Source of the DNA: Congregibacter litoralis KT71
GTDB taxonomy: Bacteria > Pseudomonadota > Gammaproteobacteria > Pseudomonadales > Halieaceae
DNA length: 64,000 nt
Assembly (NCBI RefSeq): GCF_000153125.2
Contig: NZ_CM002299.1
Coordinates: forward strand, 2,293,075-2,357,074
Direction of reading: 5' to 3'
Positions within the stretch are counted from its first letter, which is position 1, and every line of letters starts with the position of its first letter. Below, piece by piece: positions 28,402-37,603 of this stretch. A model generated the notes under the pieces. It worked only from the letters and a program-made list of their open reading frames with translations. It made no database searches and had not been told where the DNA came from. Made by a program: the position numbers and the translations under genes.

Positions 28402-30889
28402 TGCGTGTCAGGAGATCACGGGATTCCTGTTGCTGTTCCTCGGTGCCTTTCTCCATAACTTCTTCAAGGATACCGCGGGCACCCTCACTGTCGCCCATAT
28501 CAAGATAGGCCCGCGCCAGGTCAAGTTTGGTTGCCATCTGGTCAGCATCTTCGGCGATCAGCAGATCTTCGCTGTCAGCGGAGTCTGCTGCGCTGGCGTC
28601 AGCGACGCCCATGGACTCTTCGGCTGAGACAAGGGCATCCGATAAATCGAGTTCCTCGTCCGCAGCAGCGAAGTCGAGTTCATCGCTACCGGCTTCCAGA
28701 GGCGTGTCCTCTTCGATCTCAAGATGTTCAAACTCGATGGAGTCGAAGTCGTCGTCTTCCTGTGCCCCGGCAAGGGACGCATCGCTCGCATCCGCATCTT
28801 CGAGGCTGAGCTCCAGGGAGTCGGGAACGTCAACGGATTCCGCCTCGCCGTCCACCTCGGGCTCCAGATCCAGGTCATCCGTGAGGTCCAGTGCCGGCGC
28901 CTCATCGTCCGCAGGGGTTTCGAGATCGAAACCGGGAGCAGTTGCCGCGGCGCTGGCTCCTCCGCCCACAAGCGCCTCACCACGGGCGATGGTGTCGGGA
29001 CTGCCGTTTTCGCGCAGCGTTTCAAGCTGCTCTGCCGCTTTTTCTTCTTCGCCCATGTCGACGTAAAGCTCAATCAGCTTGACGTGGTAGAGACCATTGC
29101 CCGGATCGATACTGATTGCCGTCTCGAGAAGCTCTATCGCCTGGAGGTAGCGACCGTAGGCAATGTAAATATCCGCCTCGGCCAGGGCATCACCCGCGGC
29201 CCCCTCATCAATATAGTCGTCGTGTTTGCGTTCACCGTAACCGCGACTGCCACCGCGAGAATGCTCCTCCTCGCTCTCGATAGCCGCTTCGCTATCGTCT
29301 TCGGCAGCCGCTGCTGCGGCCATCGCCGCCGCTGCGTCATCAATCACAGGGGCATCATCGGCATCGAAGCTCTCTGACTTGAGATTAACGCCTTCGAAAA
29401 CGTCGTCATCATCAACCTGGGCCGCCACGGCGGCGCTCCCCGAAGCGTCGTCTTTGCCAGCCGCCCTTCGACGCAGCAACAGCACCACCGCTGCCGCAAT
29501 TGCCAGAAGGCCGCCCGAAATAGGCAGCCACGGAATACCACCGGAAGCGGCGGGAGACGGTGGGGCTTGGGGAGCTGTCCGGGGCGCAGCTTGCGGTGCG
29601 CTCGCGGTGGGAGGCGCTGTTACCTGGGGCGCGGGCGCGGCAGCTGCTGCGGCTGCGGCCTCCCGCGCCTCGCGCAGAGCCTGTTCCAGAGTCGCTATCT
29701 GCTCATCTTTCAGCGACACGATCTGTTCAAGAGTATCGAGGCGCGAGGCCATGGCGTCCAACTGTGCCGCCAATTCAGCAGAGCCTGCACTTTCTCCTGC
29801 GGGTGCCGCTCCCTCGGGAGTCTCAGCTAGCGCCTCCGTGGTGGACGCAGGGGCACTCGCTGGCTCACCCTGGGAGCTCGGACCAGCATCTGTGGCTAGA
29901 CTGGCGTCGCTGCTCCGCGCCGGGGTATCGACGCTGCTGTCCGCCGATACACGCAAGGTCGCTGCGGCCGTAACACCGGGAGCACCCTGCCCCTCCCGCC
30001 AGGCCTGATTCTGTTCACGCACTTCATCCAGCGCCCGGGCAAGATCGTCGGAGCTCACCTCACCGGCAGCGGGAAGATAAATAATGTACCCCGCCTTGAT
30101 GCGATTGATATTGCCGTTGATAAACGCTTCGGGGTTCAGTCGTTGAATCTCCAGCATGGCCTGTTGCACGGAGATGCCGCTGGGTTTCCCCTCGGACGCG
30201 ATCTGCCACAGGGTCTCGTCGCGCTTGACCATGTAGCGGCTACCCGAGCGCGGCGCAGTGGCCGTTTCCGCGGAAAATGCACGCTGGGGCATTTCCCCCG
30301 CAGGGAGATTGCTCTCGCGCACAGCAAGGCTGTCATCCCTGCGCTCTGTGCCCGAAGATTCCGGAGGGCGGGACTCCGGCGCGAGGGCGGGTTTTTCGAG
30401 ATTGGTATCCTCGGCGATACGTTCGGAAGCAGATACAGTTACGACGTCCTGTCGGAAGGCCGGCGGATCCACCAATACCGTGTATTCCCGAAGGAGACGA
30501 CCGTTGGGCCAACGGGCTTCGATAATGAGATCAATGAACGGCTCCAACACGGCTTCATCGGTGCTGAGCTTGATCACGCCCCGGCCGCTGCGCTCGTCAA
30601 CGACGATGTCAAACTTGATGCTGGTGAGAAAGTAACTGCGCTCGACGCCCAAACGGTCAAAGTCGTCGCCGCCCGCAAGGCGGATGCGTATGTCATCGGT
30701 AGTGAGTTGCCGGGTGTCGAGCAACTCCACCTCTGCGCGCAAAGGCTCATTAAGGAACGATTGCATCTCGATCTCGCCGAGACCCAACGCGAGCGCCGGC
30801 AACGATGCTGCCGCCCCGTACGCGATTACCGCTGCACGAACAGCAGCCCGAACCCCAGGCTTAGTCCTCGACTTAGTCACCATCGCCAC
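28394..30889 (-). CDS. fimV: FimV-type pilus assembly / polar hub protein
   Basis: 831 residues, in the size range of Pseudomonas FimV (about 920). Order of parts: signal sequence (AAVIAYGAAASLPALALGL), conserved FimV N-domain (IEMQSFLNEPLRAEVEL), periplasmic LysM module (YMVKRDETLWQIASEGK to IIYLPAAG, about 220-275), coiled coil (LDTLEQIVSLKDEQIATLEQ), one membrane helix (ISGGLLAIAAAVVLLL), then a long acidic cytoplasmic part with TPR-like repeats (YLQAIELLETAISIDPGNGL) and the terminal FimV motif (LARAYLDMGDSEGARGILEE). FimV binds peptidoglycan, helps type IV pilus secretin assembly and recruits polar signalling proteins. Pilus genes themselves are not in the window. Confidence 0.95.
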   Translation of the reverse strand: MAMVTKSRTKPGVRAAVRAAVIAYGAAASLPALALGLGEIEMQSFLNEPLRAEVELLDTRQLTTDDIRIRLAGGDDFDRLGVERSYFLTSIKFDIVVDERSGRGVIKLSTDEAVLEPFIDLIIEARWPNGRLLREYTVLVDPPAFRQDVVTVSASERIAEDTNLEKPALAPESRPPESSGTERRDDSLAVRESNLPAGEMPQRAFSAETATAPRSGSRYMVKRDETLWQIASEGKPSGISVQQAMLEIQRLNPEAFINGNINRIKAGYIIYLPAAGEVSSDDLARALDEVREQNQAWREGQGAPGVTAAATLRVSADSSVDTPARSSDASLATDAGPSSQGEPASAPASTTEALAETPEGAAPAGESAGSAELAAQLDAMASRLDTLEQIVSLKDEQIATLEQALREAREAAAAAAAAPAPQVTAPPTASAPQAAPRTAPQAPPSPAASGGIPWLPISGGLLAIAAAVVLLLRRRAAGKDDASGSAAVAAQVDDDDVFEGVNLKSESFDADDAPVIDDAAAAMAAAAAAEDDSEAAIESEEEHSRGGSRGYGERKHDDYIDEGAAGDALAEADIYIAYGRYLQAIELLETAISIDPGNGLYHVKLIELYVDMGEEEKAAEQLETLRENGSPDTIARGEALVGGGASAAATAPGFDLETPADDEAPALDLTDDLDLEPEVDGEAESVDVPDSLELSLEDADASDASLAGAQEDDDFDSIEFEHLEIEEDTPLEAGSDELDFAAADEELDLSDALVSAEESMGVADASAADSADSEDLLIAEDADQMATKLDLARAYLDMGDSEGARGILEEVMEKGTEEQQQESRDLLTRIG

Positions 30890-31118
30890 GCCTTTTTATT
30901 ACCCTGATTCGCCATTATGCCCGAAGCTCTCGGATCCCAGGCTCTTTCGTTGACCTTACCGTACTTGAAGACATAAAAGGCTTTTTACACAACAGCTTGC
31001 GTCAAATTACCTACAAAACGCTGCAACTTGTGGAAATGTAGCCTTGCGCGCGCGGCGGCGTCAAGTGCGGGGCTTATCACCTACGGGGGCGTTATGGGGA
31101 ATTCGCGGTGCTGCGGCC
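30890..31118. other. Intergenic region between asd and fimV
   Basis: 229 bases, presumably with the fimV promoter and the end of the leu-asd transcript. A TTGACG is present on the minus strand, but no -10 at proper spacing was found. No gene-like frame or strong hairpin seen. Confidence 0.35.
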
Positions 31119-32147
31119 CTAGGTGATCAGTTGGTCACGCAGGAGTAACTCGGCGATCTGCACGCTGTTCAATGCAGCGCCTTTGCGGAGATTATCGGAC
31201 ACTACCCAGAGATCCAGCCCTCTTTCATGGGAAATATCTTCCCGGATGCGGCTGACAAACACCGCATCGTTGCCGGCGCCGTCGGTGACCGGGGTCGCAT
31301 AGCCGCCATCCTCACGTTCGTCGATGACCGTGACGCCAGGTGCCGACTCCAGTAGCTGTCGCGCCTCTACTGCGCTCAGCTTGTCGCGGGTTTCGATATG
31401 CACCGCTTCGGAATGGCCGTGAAAAACCGGTACACGAACGCAGGTTGGATTAACCGCAATGCTGTCATCTTCAAAGATTTTTTGGGTCTCCCACACCATC
31501 TTCATTTCTTCCCGCGTGTAACCGTTCTCCTGAAAGCTATCGATTTGCGGGAGCGCATTAAAGGCAATCTGCCGGGGATAGACCTTGCTCTCGGCCGGCT
31601 GGCCATTCAGGAGTCGGGCAGTCTGTCCCGCCAACTCCTCGATGGCGGACTTACCGGTACCGGAGACCGCTTGATAGGTCGCGACATTGATCCGCGTAAT
31701 ACCCACGGCATCATGCAGGGGCTTTAGGGCGACGAGCATCTGTATGGTGGAGCAATTGGGGTTGGCAATAATGCCCCGCGCATGAAAGTCGACCGCCGCA
31801 TGGGGATTAACCTCGGGTACCACCAGGGGGATCTCGTGGTCCCTGCGAAAATGCGAGGTGTTATCGATGACGACGCAACCGGCTTCCGCAGCGATGGGCG
31901 CATACTCTTCAGAGATACTGCCCCCCGCAGAGAAGAGGCCAATCTGAACTTTTGAAAAATCAAAGTTCGCCAGGTCCTGCACCGCAATCTGCTTATCGCG
32001 AAAGCTTATGCGCTTGCCCGCGGAGCGCTCCGAGGCCAACAGATACAGCTCGCCCACGGGAAAGTCCCGCTGCTCCAGGATTTCGATCATGGCCTCGCCC
32101 ACGGCTCCCGTGGCGCCCACTATCGCTACATCGTACGTTTTACTCAT
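31119..32147 (-). CDS. asd: Aspartate-semialdehyde dehydrogenase
   Basis: 342 residues, the shorter form found in Pseudomonas-type and many other bacteria. NADPH-dependent reduction of aspartyl phosphate to the semialdehyde, the branch point to Lys/DAP, Met and Thr. The N-terminal dinucleotide loop is GATGAVGEAM; the active-site cysteine is Cys132 in IIANPNCSTIQM; VVPEVNPH and the HGHSEAVHIET histidine region are present. It begins 5 bases downstream of leuB, so leuC-leuD-leuB-asd are one unit, an arrangement conserved in Pseudomonas-like genomes. Confidence 0.97.
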   Translation of the reverse strand: MSKTYDVAIVGATGAVGEAMIEILEQRDFPVGELYLLASERSAGKRISFRDKQIAVQDLANFDFSKVQIGLFSAGGSISEEYAPIAAEAGCVVIDNTSHFRRDHEIPLVVPEVNPHAAVDFHARGIIANPNCSTIQMLVALKPLHDAVGITRINVATYQAVSGTGKSAIEELAGQTARLLNGQPAESKVYPRQIAFNALPQIDSFQENGYTREEMKMVWETQKIFEDDSIAVNPTCVRVPVFHGHSEAVHIETRDKLSAVEARQLLESAPGVTVIDEREDGGYATPVTDGAGNDAVFVSRIREDISHERGLDLWVVSDNLRKGAALNSVQIAELLLRDQLIT

Positions 32148-32152
32148 TTCAT

Positions 32153-33265
32153 CTATGACCTGTCTGTTATGTCTTCGGCCGATGCCGGCATGCCTAGTGC
32201 GGCAACAACTGCATCGCCCATATCCGTGGTAGTAACTATAGGGTCCCCGGCGCCGGCAATGTCGGGGGTACGAAGACCTGCGTCCAGTACCTTGCCCACC
32301 GCGGTCTCGATGGCATCCGCAGCCGCAGGACAGCCGAGGGAGTAACGCAGCATCATCGCCACGGACAAAATCGTCGCCAGGGGATTGGCTTTGCCCTGCC
32401 CCGCGATGTCGGGTGCGGAGCCATGGCAGGGTTCGTAGATACCCTGGCCACTTTCATTGAGCGATGCGGAAGGCAACATGCCTATGGAACCCGTCAGCAT
32501 GGCGGCGGCGTCCGACAGAATGTCACCGAACATATTGCCCGTGACGATGACATCAAACTGCTTGGGCGCGCGCACGAGCTGCATCGCCGCATTGTCGACG
32601 TACATATGCTCCAGCTCGACATCCGGGTATTCCACCGCCAGCGCCGTGACAACCTCACGCCACAGCACCGTGGCCTCGAGAACGTTAGCTTTATCCACGG
32701 AGCACACACGGCCGCCGCGCTTGCCCGCCAACTCAAAGGCCAGTCTCGCGATGCGGCGGATTTCACTCTCACTGTATATATAGGTGTTAAAGCCTTCGCG
32801 CTCGCCGTCTTCGCGTTCGCGAATCCCCCGGGGCTGACCAAAGTAAATCCCGCCGGTAAGCTCGCGGACAATAAGAATATCCAGCCCCGCCACCAGTTCC
32901 GGCTTCAGACTGGAGGCGTCCACAAGCTGCGGGTACATGATAGCCGGGCGGAGGTTGCCGAATAGACCGAGCTCAGAACGAATGCGCAGCAAACCCTTCT
33001 CCGGGCGCAGATCACGATCGAGAGCATCGTAGGCGGGCCCGCCTACGGCGCCCAGCAGGATTGCATCGGCGGCGCGGGCTTTTTCCAGGGTCGATGGCGG
33101 CAGCGGGTCGCCCTCGGCGTCACAGGCAGCGCCACCGATCAGAGCGGAGTCTGTGGTGATGTGCAGATCATAGAGCTGGCAGACCCGTGCGAGCACTTTT
33201 TCGGCCTCGGGCACAATTTCCTGACCGATATAGTCGCCGGGCAAAAGAAGGACGGTCTGGGTCAT
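32153..33265 (-). CDS. leuB: 3-isopropylmalate dehydrogenase
   Basis: 370 residues (E. coli 363). Oxidative decarboxylation of 3-isopropylmalate with NAD in leucine synthesis. Motifs: [19 protein letters not shown] at the start, [11 protein letters not shown], and the Arg-rich substrate region [15 protein letters not shown]. The YxxP motif is represented by MYPQLVDAS. The metal/NAD signature [20 protein letters not shown] and [18 protein letters not shown] follow. Four-base overlap with leuD upstream. Confidence 0.98.
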   Translation of the reverse strand: MTQTVLLLPGDYIGQEIVPEAEKVLARVCQLYDLHITTDSALIGGAACDAEGDPLPPSTLEKARAADAILLGAVGGPAYDALDRDLRPEKGLLRIRSELGLFGNLRPAIMYPQLVDASSLKPELVAGLDILIVRELTGGIYFGQPRGIREREDGEREGFNTYIYSESEIRRIARLAFELAGKRGGRVCSVDKANVLEATVLWREVVTALAVEYPDVELEHMYVDNAAMQLVRAPKQFDVIVTGNMFGDILSDAAAMLTGSIGMLPSASLNESGQGIYEPCHGSAPDIAGQGKANPLATILSVAMMLRYSLGCPAAADAIETAVGKVLDAGLRTPDIAGAGDPIVTTTDMGDAVVAALGMPASAEDITDRS

Positions 33266-33915
33266 GCGTGAGCTCCCGCGCGAAACAACCAGGGCGAACG
33301 TTCCCGGAGCCGGCCTTCATAGGCCTCAATGGCTTTTGCGCTTTTCAGGGTAACCCCGATATCGTCGAGCCCCTCGAGCAAACACTGGCGACGGTAGTTT
33401 TCCACGGGAAAGGGCCAGCGTCGGCCATCCCCGAGAATGACTACCTGCTCTTCAAGATCCACCGTAAGGCGAAAGCCTTCTTCGGCATACATGAGGGTGA
33501 ACAGATCATCCACCTGCTCTGCGGGCAGCACCACGGGCAGCACACCATTTTTGAAGCAGTTGTTATAAAAGATGTCCGCGAAGCTGGGGGCGATCACACA
33601 GCGGAATCCGTAATCCTCCAATGCCCAGGGTGCGTGCTCGCGACTGGAGCCACAGCCAAAATTTTCCCGTCCAAGGAGCACCGACGCTCCCGCATAACGG
33701 GGAAAATTCAGGGGGAAGTCCGGATTAACAGGCCGCTCGCTGCAGTCCTGTCCGGGCTCACCCTCATCGAGGTAACGCAACTCATCGAAGAGGTTGGGAC
33801 CAAAACCACTGCGCTTGATGGATTTTAAAAACTGCTTGGGGATGATCAGGTCCGTGTCCACATTGGCACGATCCATGGGCGCCACTAATCCCTCGTGTAC
33901 CGTAAAAGCCTTCAT
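33262..33915 (-). CDS. leuD: 3-isopropylmalate dehydratase small subunit
   Basis: 217 residues. Small, swivelling subunit that with LeuC forms isopropylmalate isomerase. Typical features are [20 protein letters not shown] near the N-terminus and the [15 protein letters not shown] loop. [17 protein letters not shown] completes the substrate-binding side. Four-base overlaps with leuC upstream and leuB downstream indicate coupled translation and fixed subunit ratio. Confidence 0.98.
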   Translation of the reverse strand: MKAFTVHEGLVAPMDRANVDTDLIIPKQFLKSIKRSGFGPNLFDELRYLDEGEPGQDCSERPVNPDFPLNFPRYAGASVLLGRENFGCGSSREHAPWALEDYGFRCVIAPSFADIFYNNCFKNGVLPVVLPAEQVDDLFTLMYAEEGFRLTVDLEEQVVILGDGRRWPFPVENYRRQCLLEGLDDIGVTLKSAKAIEAYEGRLRERSPWLFRAGAHA

Positions 33916-35357
33916 GCCCGACCTCCCGTCACGCCCTCTGTAAAGTCTCTGACATCCACAAAATGCCCCGCGATCGCAGCGGCGGCTGCCATCCCCGGGC
34001 TGACCAGATGGGTGCGTCCGCCAAAACCCTGACGACCCTCAAAATTGCGGTTGGAGGTAGACGCACAATGTTCGCCCTTGCCCAGCTTGTCGGCATTCAT
34101 GGCCAGGCACATGGAGCAACCCGGCTCCCGCCATTCAAGCCCCGCATCCAGAAACACCTGGTGAAGACCCTCGGCCTCAGCCTGAGCTTTTACCTCCCCC
34201 GAACCCGGCACCACCATGGCCTGTTTCACCGACGCAGCCTTCTGACGACCGCGCACCACGGCCGCCGCTTCCCGTAAATCCTCAATGCGGGAGTTTGTGC
34301 AGGAGCCAATAAATACGCGATCTGCAGGGATGGCGGTAATGGGTATGCCGCCATCGAGACCCATGTAGCTCAGGGCTCGTTCCGTCGCCTCGCGCTTGCC
34401 CGAGTGACTGATATTCTGGGGATCCGGCACCGTCCCGTGGACCGGGGCCACCATCTCCGGCGAAGTACCCCAGGTCACCTGGGGTGCAACGCTTGCCGCA
34501 TCGAGATGAACCTCGCGATCAAACACCGCGTCAGCATCGCTGTGCAGATCCCGCCAGGCGGCCTCGGCCAATTCCCATTGCTCACCCTTGGGCGCCATGG
34601 GCCGGCCACGCACGTAATCGAGGGTGACATCATCGACAGCGATCATGCCCATACGGGCGCCCGCCTCAATGGACATATTGCAGAGCGTCATGCGCCCTTC
34701 CATGCTGAGGGCCTCTACCGCTTCGCCAGCGAACTCAATGGCGAAGCCCGTGCCCCCCGCCGTGCCGATTTCGCCGATGATCGCCAGGGCAAGGTCCTTT
34801 GCGGTTACGCCCAGGGGCAGACGTCCGTCTACGCGGATGCGTAGATTCTTCATTTTCTGCTGCACGAGACACTGGGTCGCCAGTACATGCTCCACCTCGG
34901 AGGTGCCGATACCATGGGCGAGTGCGCCCAGAGCGCCGTGGGTGCTGGTGTGGGAGTCACCACAGACCACAGTCATGCCCGGCAGGGTTGCACCCATTTC
35001 CGGACCTACAACGTGGACGATGCCCTGACGGCGGTCATTGATGGGTATTTCCTCAATACCGAAATGCTCGCAGTTATCATCCAGCGTCTGAACCTGTAAG
35101 CGCGACGTAGCGTCAATGATGCCGGCAACGCCCCCGGCGCGTTCCGCCGAATCCGTGGGAACATTGTGGTCCGGTACCGCCAGGTTGGCATCCAGACGCC
35201 AGGGCTGCCTCCCCGCCAGTCGAAGCCCTTCAAAGGCCTGGGGTGACGTCACCTCGTGAAGAAGATGTCTGTCGATGTAGATCAACGCGGAACCGTCCTC
35301 CCGCTCTTCCACGAGATGCATGTCCCAGAGTTTGTCGTACAAGGTTTTTCCCGGCAT
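33912..35357 (-). CDS. leuC: 3-isopropylmalate dehydratase large subunit
   Basis: 481 residues, the usual 466-480. Aconitase-family catalytic subunit; isomerises 2- to 3-isopropylmalate. The [4Fe-4S] cysteines are visible in [12 protein letters not shown] (near 352) and [11 protein letters not shown] (near 414 and 417). [20 protein letters not shown] at the start and [20 protein letters not shown] are family signatures. First gene of leuCDB-asd, divergent from a LysR regulator across a 107-base operator region. No leuA in the window. Confidence 0.98.
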   Translation of the reverse strand: MPGKTLYDKLWDMHLVEEREDGSALIYIDRHLLHEVTSPQAFEGLRLAGRQPWRLDANLAVPDHNVPTDSAERAGGVAGIIDATSRLQVQTLDDNCEHFGIEEIPINDRRQGIVHVVGPEMGATLPGMTVVCGDSHTSTHGALGALAHGIGTSEVEHVLATQCLVQQKMKNLRIRVDGRLPLGVTAKDLALAIIGEIGTAGGTGFAIEFAGEAVEALSMEGRMTLCNMSIEAGARMGMIAVDDVTLDYVRGRPMAPKGEQWELAEAAWRDLHSDADAVFDREVHLDAASVAPQVTWGTSPEMVAPVHGTVPDPQNISHSGKREATERALSYMGLDGGIPITAIPADRVFIGSCTNSRIEDLREAAAVVRGRQKAASVKQAMVVPGSGEVKAQAEAEGLHQVFLDAGLEWREPGCSMCLAMNADKLGKGEHCASTSNRNFEGRQGFGGRTHLVSPGMAAAAAIAGHFVDVRDFTEGVTGGRA

Positions 35358-35396
35358 GGCAGTGTGCTCACAACGCAGTTAACTGAAAACGGCGCC

Positions 35397-35425
35397 ATCC
35401 TAGGCTTGCATCAGCAATAACTCAA
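35397..35425 (-). promoter_or_regulatory. Candidate leuCDB-asd promoter
   Basis: On the minus strand TTGAGT (35420-35425) and TAGGAT (35397-35402) are separated by 17 bases. Both hexamers match the consensus at four of six positions. The TTGAGT lies inside one arm of the long inverted repeat (35417-35425), so a bound LysR-type protein would touch the -35 region. Confidence 0.4.
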
Positions 35426-35434
35426 ATCTATTAT
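35406..35434 (+). promoter_or_regulatory. Candidate promoter of the LysR gene
   Basis: TTGCAT (35406-35411) and TATTAT (35429-35434) with a 17-base spacer point toward the regulator gene. The -35 overlaps the dyad TTGC-ATCA-GCAA, compatible with autorepression. Confidence 0.4.
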
Positions 35435-35462
35435 TTTTATATACATGATTACCTTGGGTTAT
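35406..35462. promoter_or_regulatory. Candidate LysR operator region: two dyads
   Basis: A short dyad TTGC-N4-GCAA (35406-35417) is followed by a longer one: ATAACTCAA (35417-35425) against TTGGGTTAT (35454-35462), one mismatch in nine. LysR-type proteins bind such dyads between divergent genes. The arrangement supports control of leuCDB by the adjacent regulator, with isopropylmalate as a possible, unproven, effector. Confidence 0.45.
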
Positions 35463-35464
35463 CA

Positions 35465-36343
35465 ATGGACATTGCTAATCTCCGCGCTTTCGCCGCAGTC
35501 GCCGCAGGAAAATCCTTTTCCAGCGCGGCTACGCAACTGCACATTACCCAGCCCGCCGTGAGCAAACGCATCGCTGTGCTTGAGGCCGAGCTCGACGCGC
35601 CTCTTTTTGATCGCCTCGGCCGCCGTATCGAGCTGACGGAAGCCGGTCGGGCCCTGTTGCGACACCTTCCGGAGATCGAGCAAAGTCTTCGTCAGGCCGA
35701 GCGGGCCGTGCGGGATATCAACGGCGAAATCTCCGGCCCCCTGCGCATTGCCACCAGCCATCACATTGGCTTGCACCGCTTACCCCCGGTGCTCTCATCC
35801 TTCCAGCGCCGCTATCCCTCGGTAAACCTCGCCATTGAATTTCTGGATTCCGAGCAGGCCTATGAGCGCCTGCGGGTGGGTGATATCGAACTCGCCGTCG
35901 TCACCCTTGCACCGGGCGATGTATCCCAGTTGCACAGTGAAGTGATCTGGACCGATGAATTATCCGTGATGATTTGCGAGGAGCACGCCCTCGCCGGGCG
36001 TCATCGGGTTCGCATTGCGGAGCTGGCCGAACACCCCGCGGTGTTACCGGGTCTGGATACCTTTACGGGACAGATTGTGCACCAGCACTTTGATGCTGCC
36101 GGTGCATCCCTACAACTGCGCATGGCCACGAACTACCTGGAAACACTGCGCATGATGGCGGTGGTAGGTTTGGGATGGACGGTGCTGCCGGGCACCATGG
36201 CCGGTCCCGAGCTGCAAACACTCCGCGTCGAAAACACGCGACTCTCTCGATCCCTGGGTCTGGTGCATCATCAGGAACGGAGCCTCTCACGAAGTGCCTC
36301 GGCTTTTCTTACGCTGCTGCGCGAAACGGGAAAGGCCTCCTGA
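35465..36343 (+). CDS. LysR family regulator divergent from leuCDB
   Basis: 292 residues. The N-terminal winged HTH (MDIANLRAFAAVAAGKSFSS, then AATQLHITQPAVSKRIAVLE) is followed by a linker helix and a periplasmic-binding-like effector domain (GPLRIATSHHIGLHRLPPVL onward). No clear Shine-Dalgarno site precedes the ATG. Divergent placement across 107 bases from leuC suggests it activates leucine synthesis in response to an intermediate; homologues in that position exist in related genomes, but the target is inferred here. It is the only plus-strand gene in a long leftward block. Confidence 0.93.
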   Translation: MDIANLRAFAAVAAGKSFSSAATQLHITQPAVSKRIAVLEAELDAPLFDRLGRRIELTEAGRALLRHLPEIEQSLRQAERAVRDINGEISGPLRIATSHHIGLHRLPPVLSSFQRRYPSVNLAIEFLDSEQAYERLRVGDIELAVVTLAPGDVSQLHSEVIWTDELSVMICEEHALAGRHRVRIAELAEHPAVLPGLDTFTGQIVHQHFDAAGASLQLRMATNYLETLRMMAVVGLGWTVLPGTMAGPELQTLRVENTRLSRSLGLVHHQERSLSRSASAFLTLLRETGKAS

Positions 36344-36379
36344 ACACACTCGAGGCGCCCCTGAGCAATCCCGGGGCAA

Positions 36380-36886
36380 TCAATCCTCCGGGGCATCGTC
36401 ACCTAAAATGATGCGCGCTTTTTCCGCGTTCTCTTCCGTGACCACCAGCCCGCCGTGATCGGGGCAATAGAAGGTCCCGCTGTAGCGCATTATCGCTTTA
36501 TCGCCGTCGAAGATAGCGCCGCTGCAAAAGCCGAAACGACGCTTGGCCTGCACATGATCCGTGCGTGTTTCCAGCCAGTGGCCGAGGCGGCCCGGCGCCA
36601 TGAAGTCAAAGCTGAGATTGATGGTTGGGGAAGCCGCAGGCCGATCGCGCAATACCCGGATGCTATTCGCTGCGGCGATATCTGCCAGGGTCATCAGCGC
36701 ACCGCCGTGAACGATCCCCATGGGATTGAGATGCTGCTCCTCCACAAGAAGACCAAAGCTCACCTCCGTACCGACGATGCGGCGGTAAAAAGGGCGCAGG
36801 CTATCGGCGTAGCCAAGACCCGCCGGTAACAGGGAAAAGCCTTCGGGAACCGCTACCGCAGCGCTGTTTTCCTGCTTATCAGTCAT
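36380..36886 (-). CDS. PaaI-type hotdog thioesterase
   Basis: 168 residues. Single hotdog domain with the PaaI signature NPMGIVHGGALMTLADIAA (about 54-72), where the Asp acts in thioester hydrolysis, and TINLSFDFMAPGRLGHWLE. Such cytoplasmic enzymes hydrolyse aromatic or medium-chain acyl-CoA thioesters, often as housekeeping cleaners of CoA esters; substrate unknown. The C-terminal FYCPDHGGLVV strand is ordinary. Convergent with the LysR gene (36-base gap) and 39 bases downstream of the flavodoxin-like gene. Confidence 0.92.
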   Translation of the reverse strand: MTDKQENSAAVAVPEGFSLLPAGLGYADSLRPFYRRIVGTEVSFGLLVEEQHLNPMGIVHGGALMTLADIAAANSIRVLRDRPAASPTINLSFDFMAPGRLGHWLETRTDHVQAKRRFGFCSGAIFDGDKAIMRYSGTFYCPDHGGLVVTEENAEKARIILGDDAPED

Positions 36887-36925
36887 TACTTCACAATCCT
36901 TTTGAATAAAAAAATCTGCCGGACA

Positions 36926-37369
36926 TCAGAAGATGCCCATCTCCAGCCCCGCCGCAAAGCCTGCGCCGTATTCCCGGGCGTTCTGCAGGGCCTCCTCATC
37001 CGGCACTCCGCGAATGATCAGGGGTTCCAGGGCTTCCGTAAAAGGGATGCCTTTGAGAATGCGCTGTGCCTCGGCCACGGCACCACGCCCGTCATTGCCC
37101 GCGGACACCAGAAGCGCGTAGGGCAAAGTGGACTGGTGATCAATGAGTGGATAAAAGGTCCTATCGAGGAAGTCTTTCATAGCACCGGCCAGGCGCCCGG
37201 AGTTTTCGGCGCACACCAGAAGCAGTCCCGTGCTCGCCAACACCTCGGGCGTACCGGTATCCACCGCACGGCAAAAGCGTACCTTCGGGTCGTGTTCGAG
37301 GGCCCCTTCAAGGCTCGCTGCGGCGAGCCTCGCGGCACTGCCGCTTTGACTGTGATAAACGACTAGCAT
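36926..37369 (-). CDS. Flavodoxin-like / FMN-dependent reductase family protein
   Basis: 147 residues. The N-terminal strand and phosphate loop MLVVYHSQSGSAARLAAA match the FMN-binding P-loop of flavodoxin-like proteins. LLLVCAENSGRLAGAMKDFL and the LLVSAGNDGRGAVAEAQRI segment fit the second and third FMN loops. It may be a small electron carrier or NAD(P)H-quinone reductase-like protein; too diverged to name. It is the same length as E. coli MioC (147), another flavodoxin beside DnaA boxes, but sequence similarity to MioC is not evident. The gene reads out of the AT-rich, DnaA-box-containing region immediately upstream. Confidence 0.85.
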   Translation of the reverse strand: MLVVYHSQSGSAARLAAASLEGALEHDPKVRFCRAVDTGTPEVLASTGLLLVCAENSGRLAGAMKDFLDRTFYPLIDHQSTLPYALLVSAGNDGRGAVAEAQRILKGIPFTEALEPLIIRGVPDEEALQNAREYGAGFAAGLEMGIF

Positions 37370-37405
37370 GTCAACCGCTTGAAACTCCTCCCAGCTAGCT
37401 CAAGA

Positions 37406-37414
37406 TGTGGATAA
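37406..37414 (-). promoter_or_regulatory. DnaA box (TTATCCACA)
   Basis: Exact consensus 9-mer on the minus strand (TGTGGATAA on plus), 37 bases upstream of the flavodoxin-like gene start. Confidence 0.7.
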
Positions 37415-37448
37415 AGCAGTGTGCAAAAAAAATGCAAGGCCTTCATAG

Positions 37449-37457
37449 TTATTCACA
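37449..37457 (+). promoter_or_regulatory. DnaA box (TTATTCACA)
   Basis: Exact match to TTATNCACA, at the left edge of the AT-rich stretch. Confidence 0.65.
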
Positions 37458-37592
37458 GCCGAAATTACGGGATAGCAGCCTAAAACTTAAAATTATAAAA
37501 TAGTAATTAAAATCAATAAATTAAATACATAAATTAAAGCCACTTATCCGGTTATTTTCTGCTAGCACATTGTCAGATTTTTTTGCAAGCGC

Positions 37593-37601
37593 TGTGGATA
37601 A
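37593..37601 (-). promoter_or_regulatory. DnaA box (TTATCCACA)
   Basis: Exact consensus 9-mer on the minus strand, ending 2 bases from the rlmKL stop codon, at the right edge of the AT-rich stretch. Confidence 0.7.
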
Positions 37602-37603
37602 GT

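Larger units (their letters stand above)
37370..37603. other. AT-rich non-coding region with three DnaA boxes (origin-like)
   Basis: 234 bases without a gene between rlmKL and the flavodoxin-like gene. Three 9-mers match TTATNCACA exactly: 37406-37414 (minus), 37449-37457 (plus) and 37593-37601 (minus). Between the second and third, bases about 37481-37540 are almost only A and T, like a DNA unwinding element. No GATC sites occur in the stretch. It may be a replication origin, a DnaA-titration site, or a DnaA-controlled promoter for the flavodoxin gene. Confidence 0.5.

Noticed and set aside
35358..35464. Leucine leader peptide / attenuator before leuC
   Set aside because: The only small frame on that strand encodes about 11 residues with a single Leu codon, and no terminator-antiterminator hairpin pair was seen.
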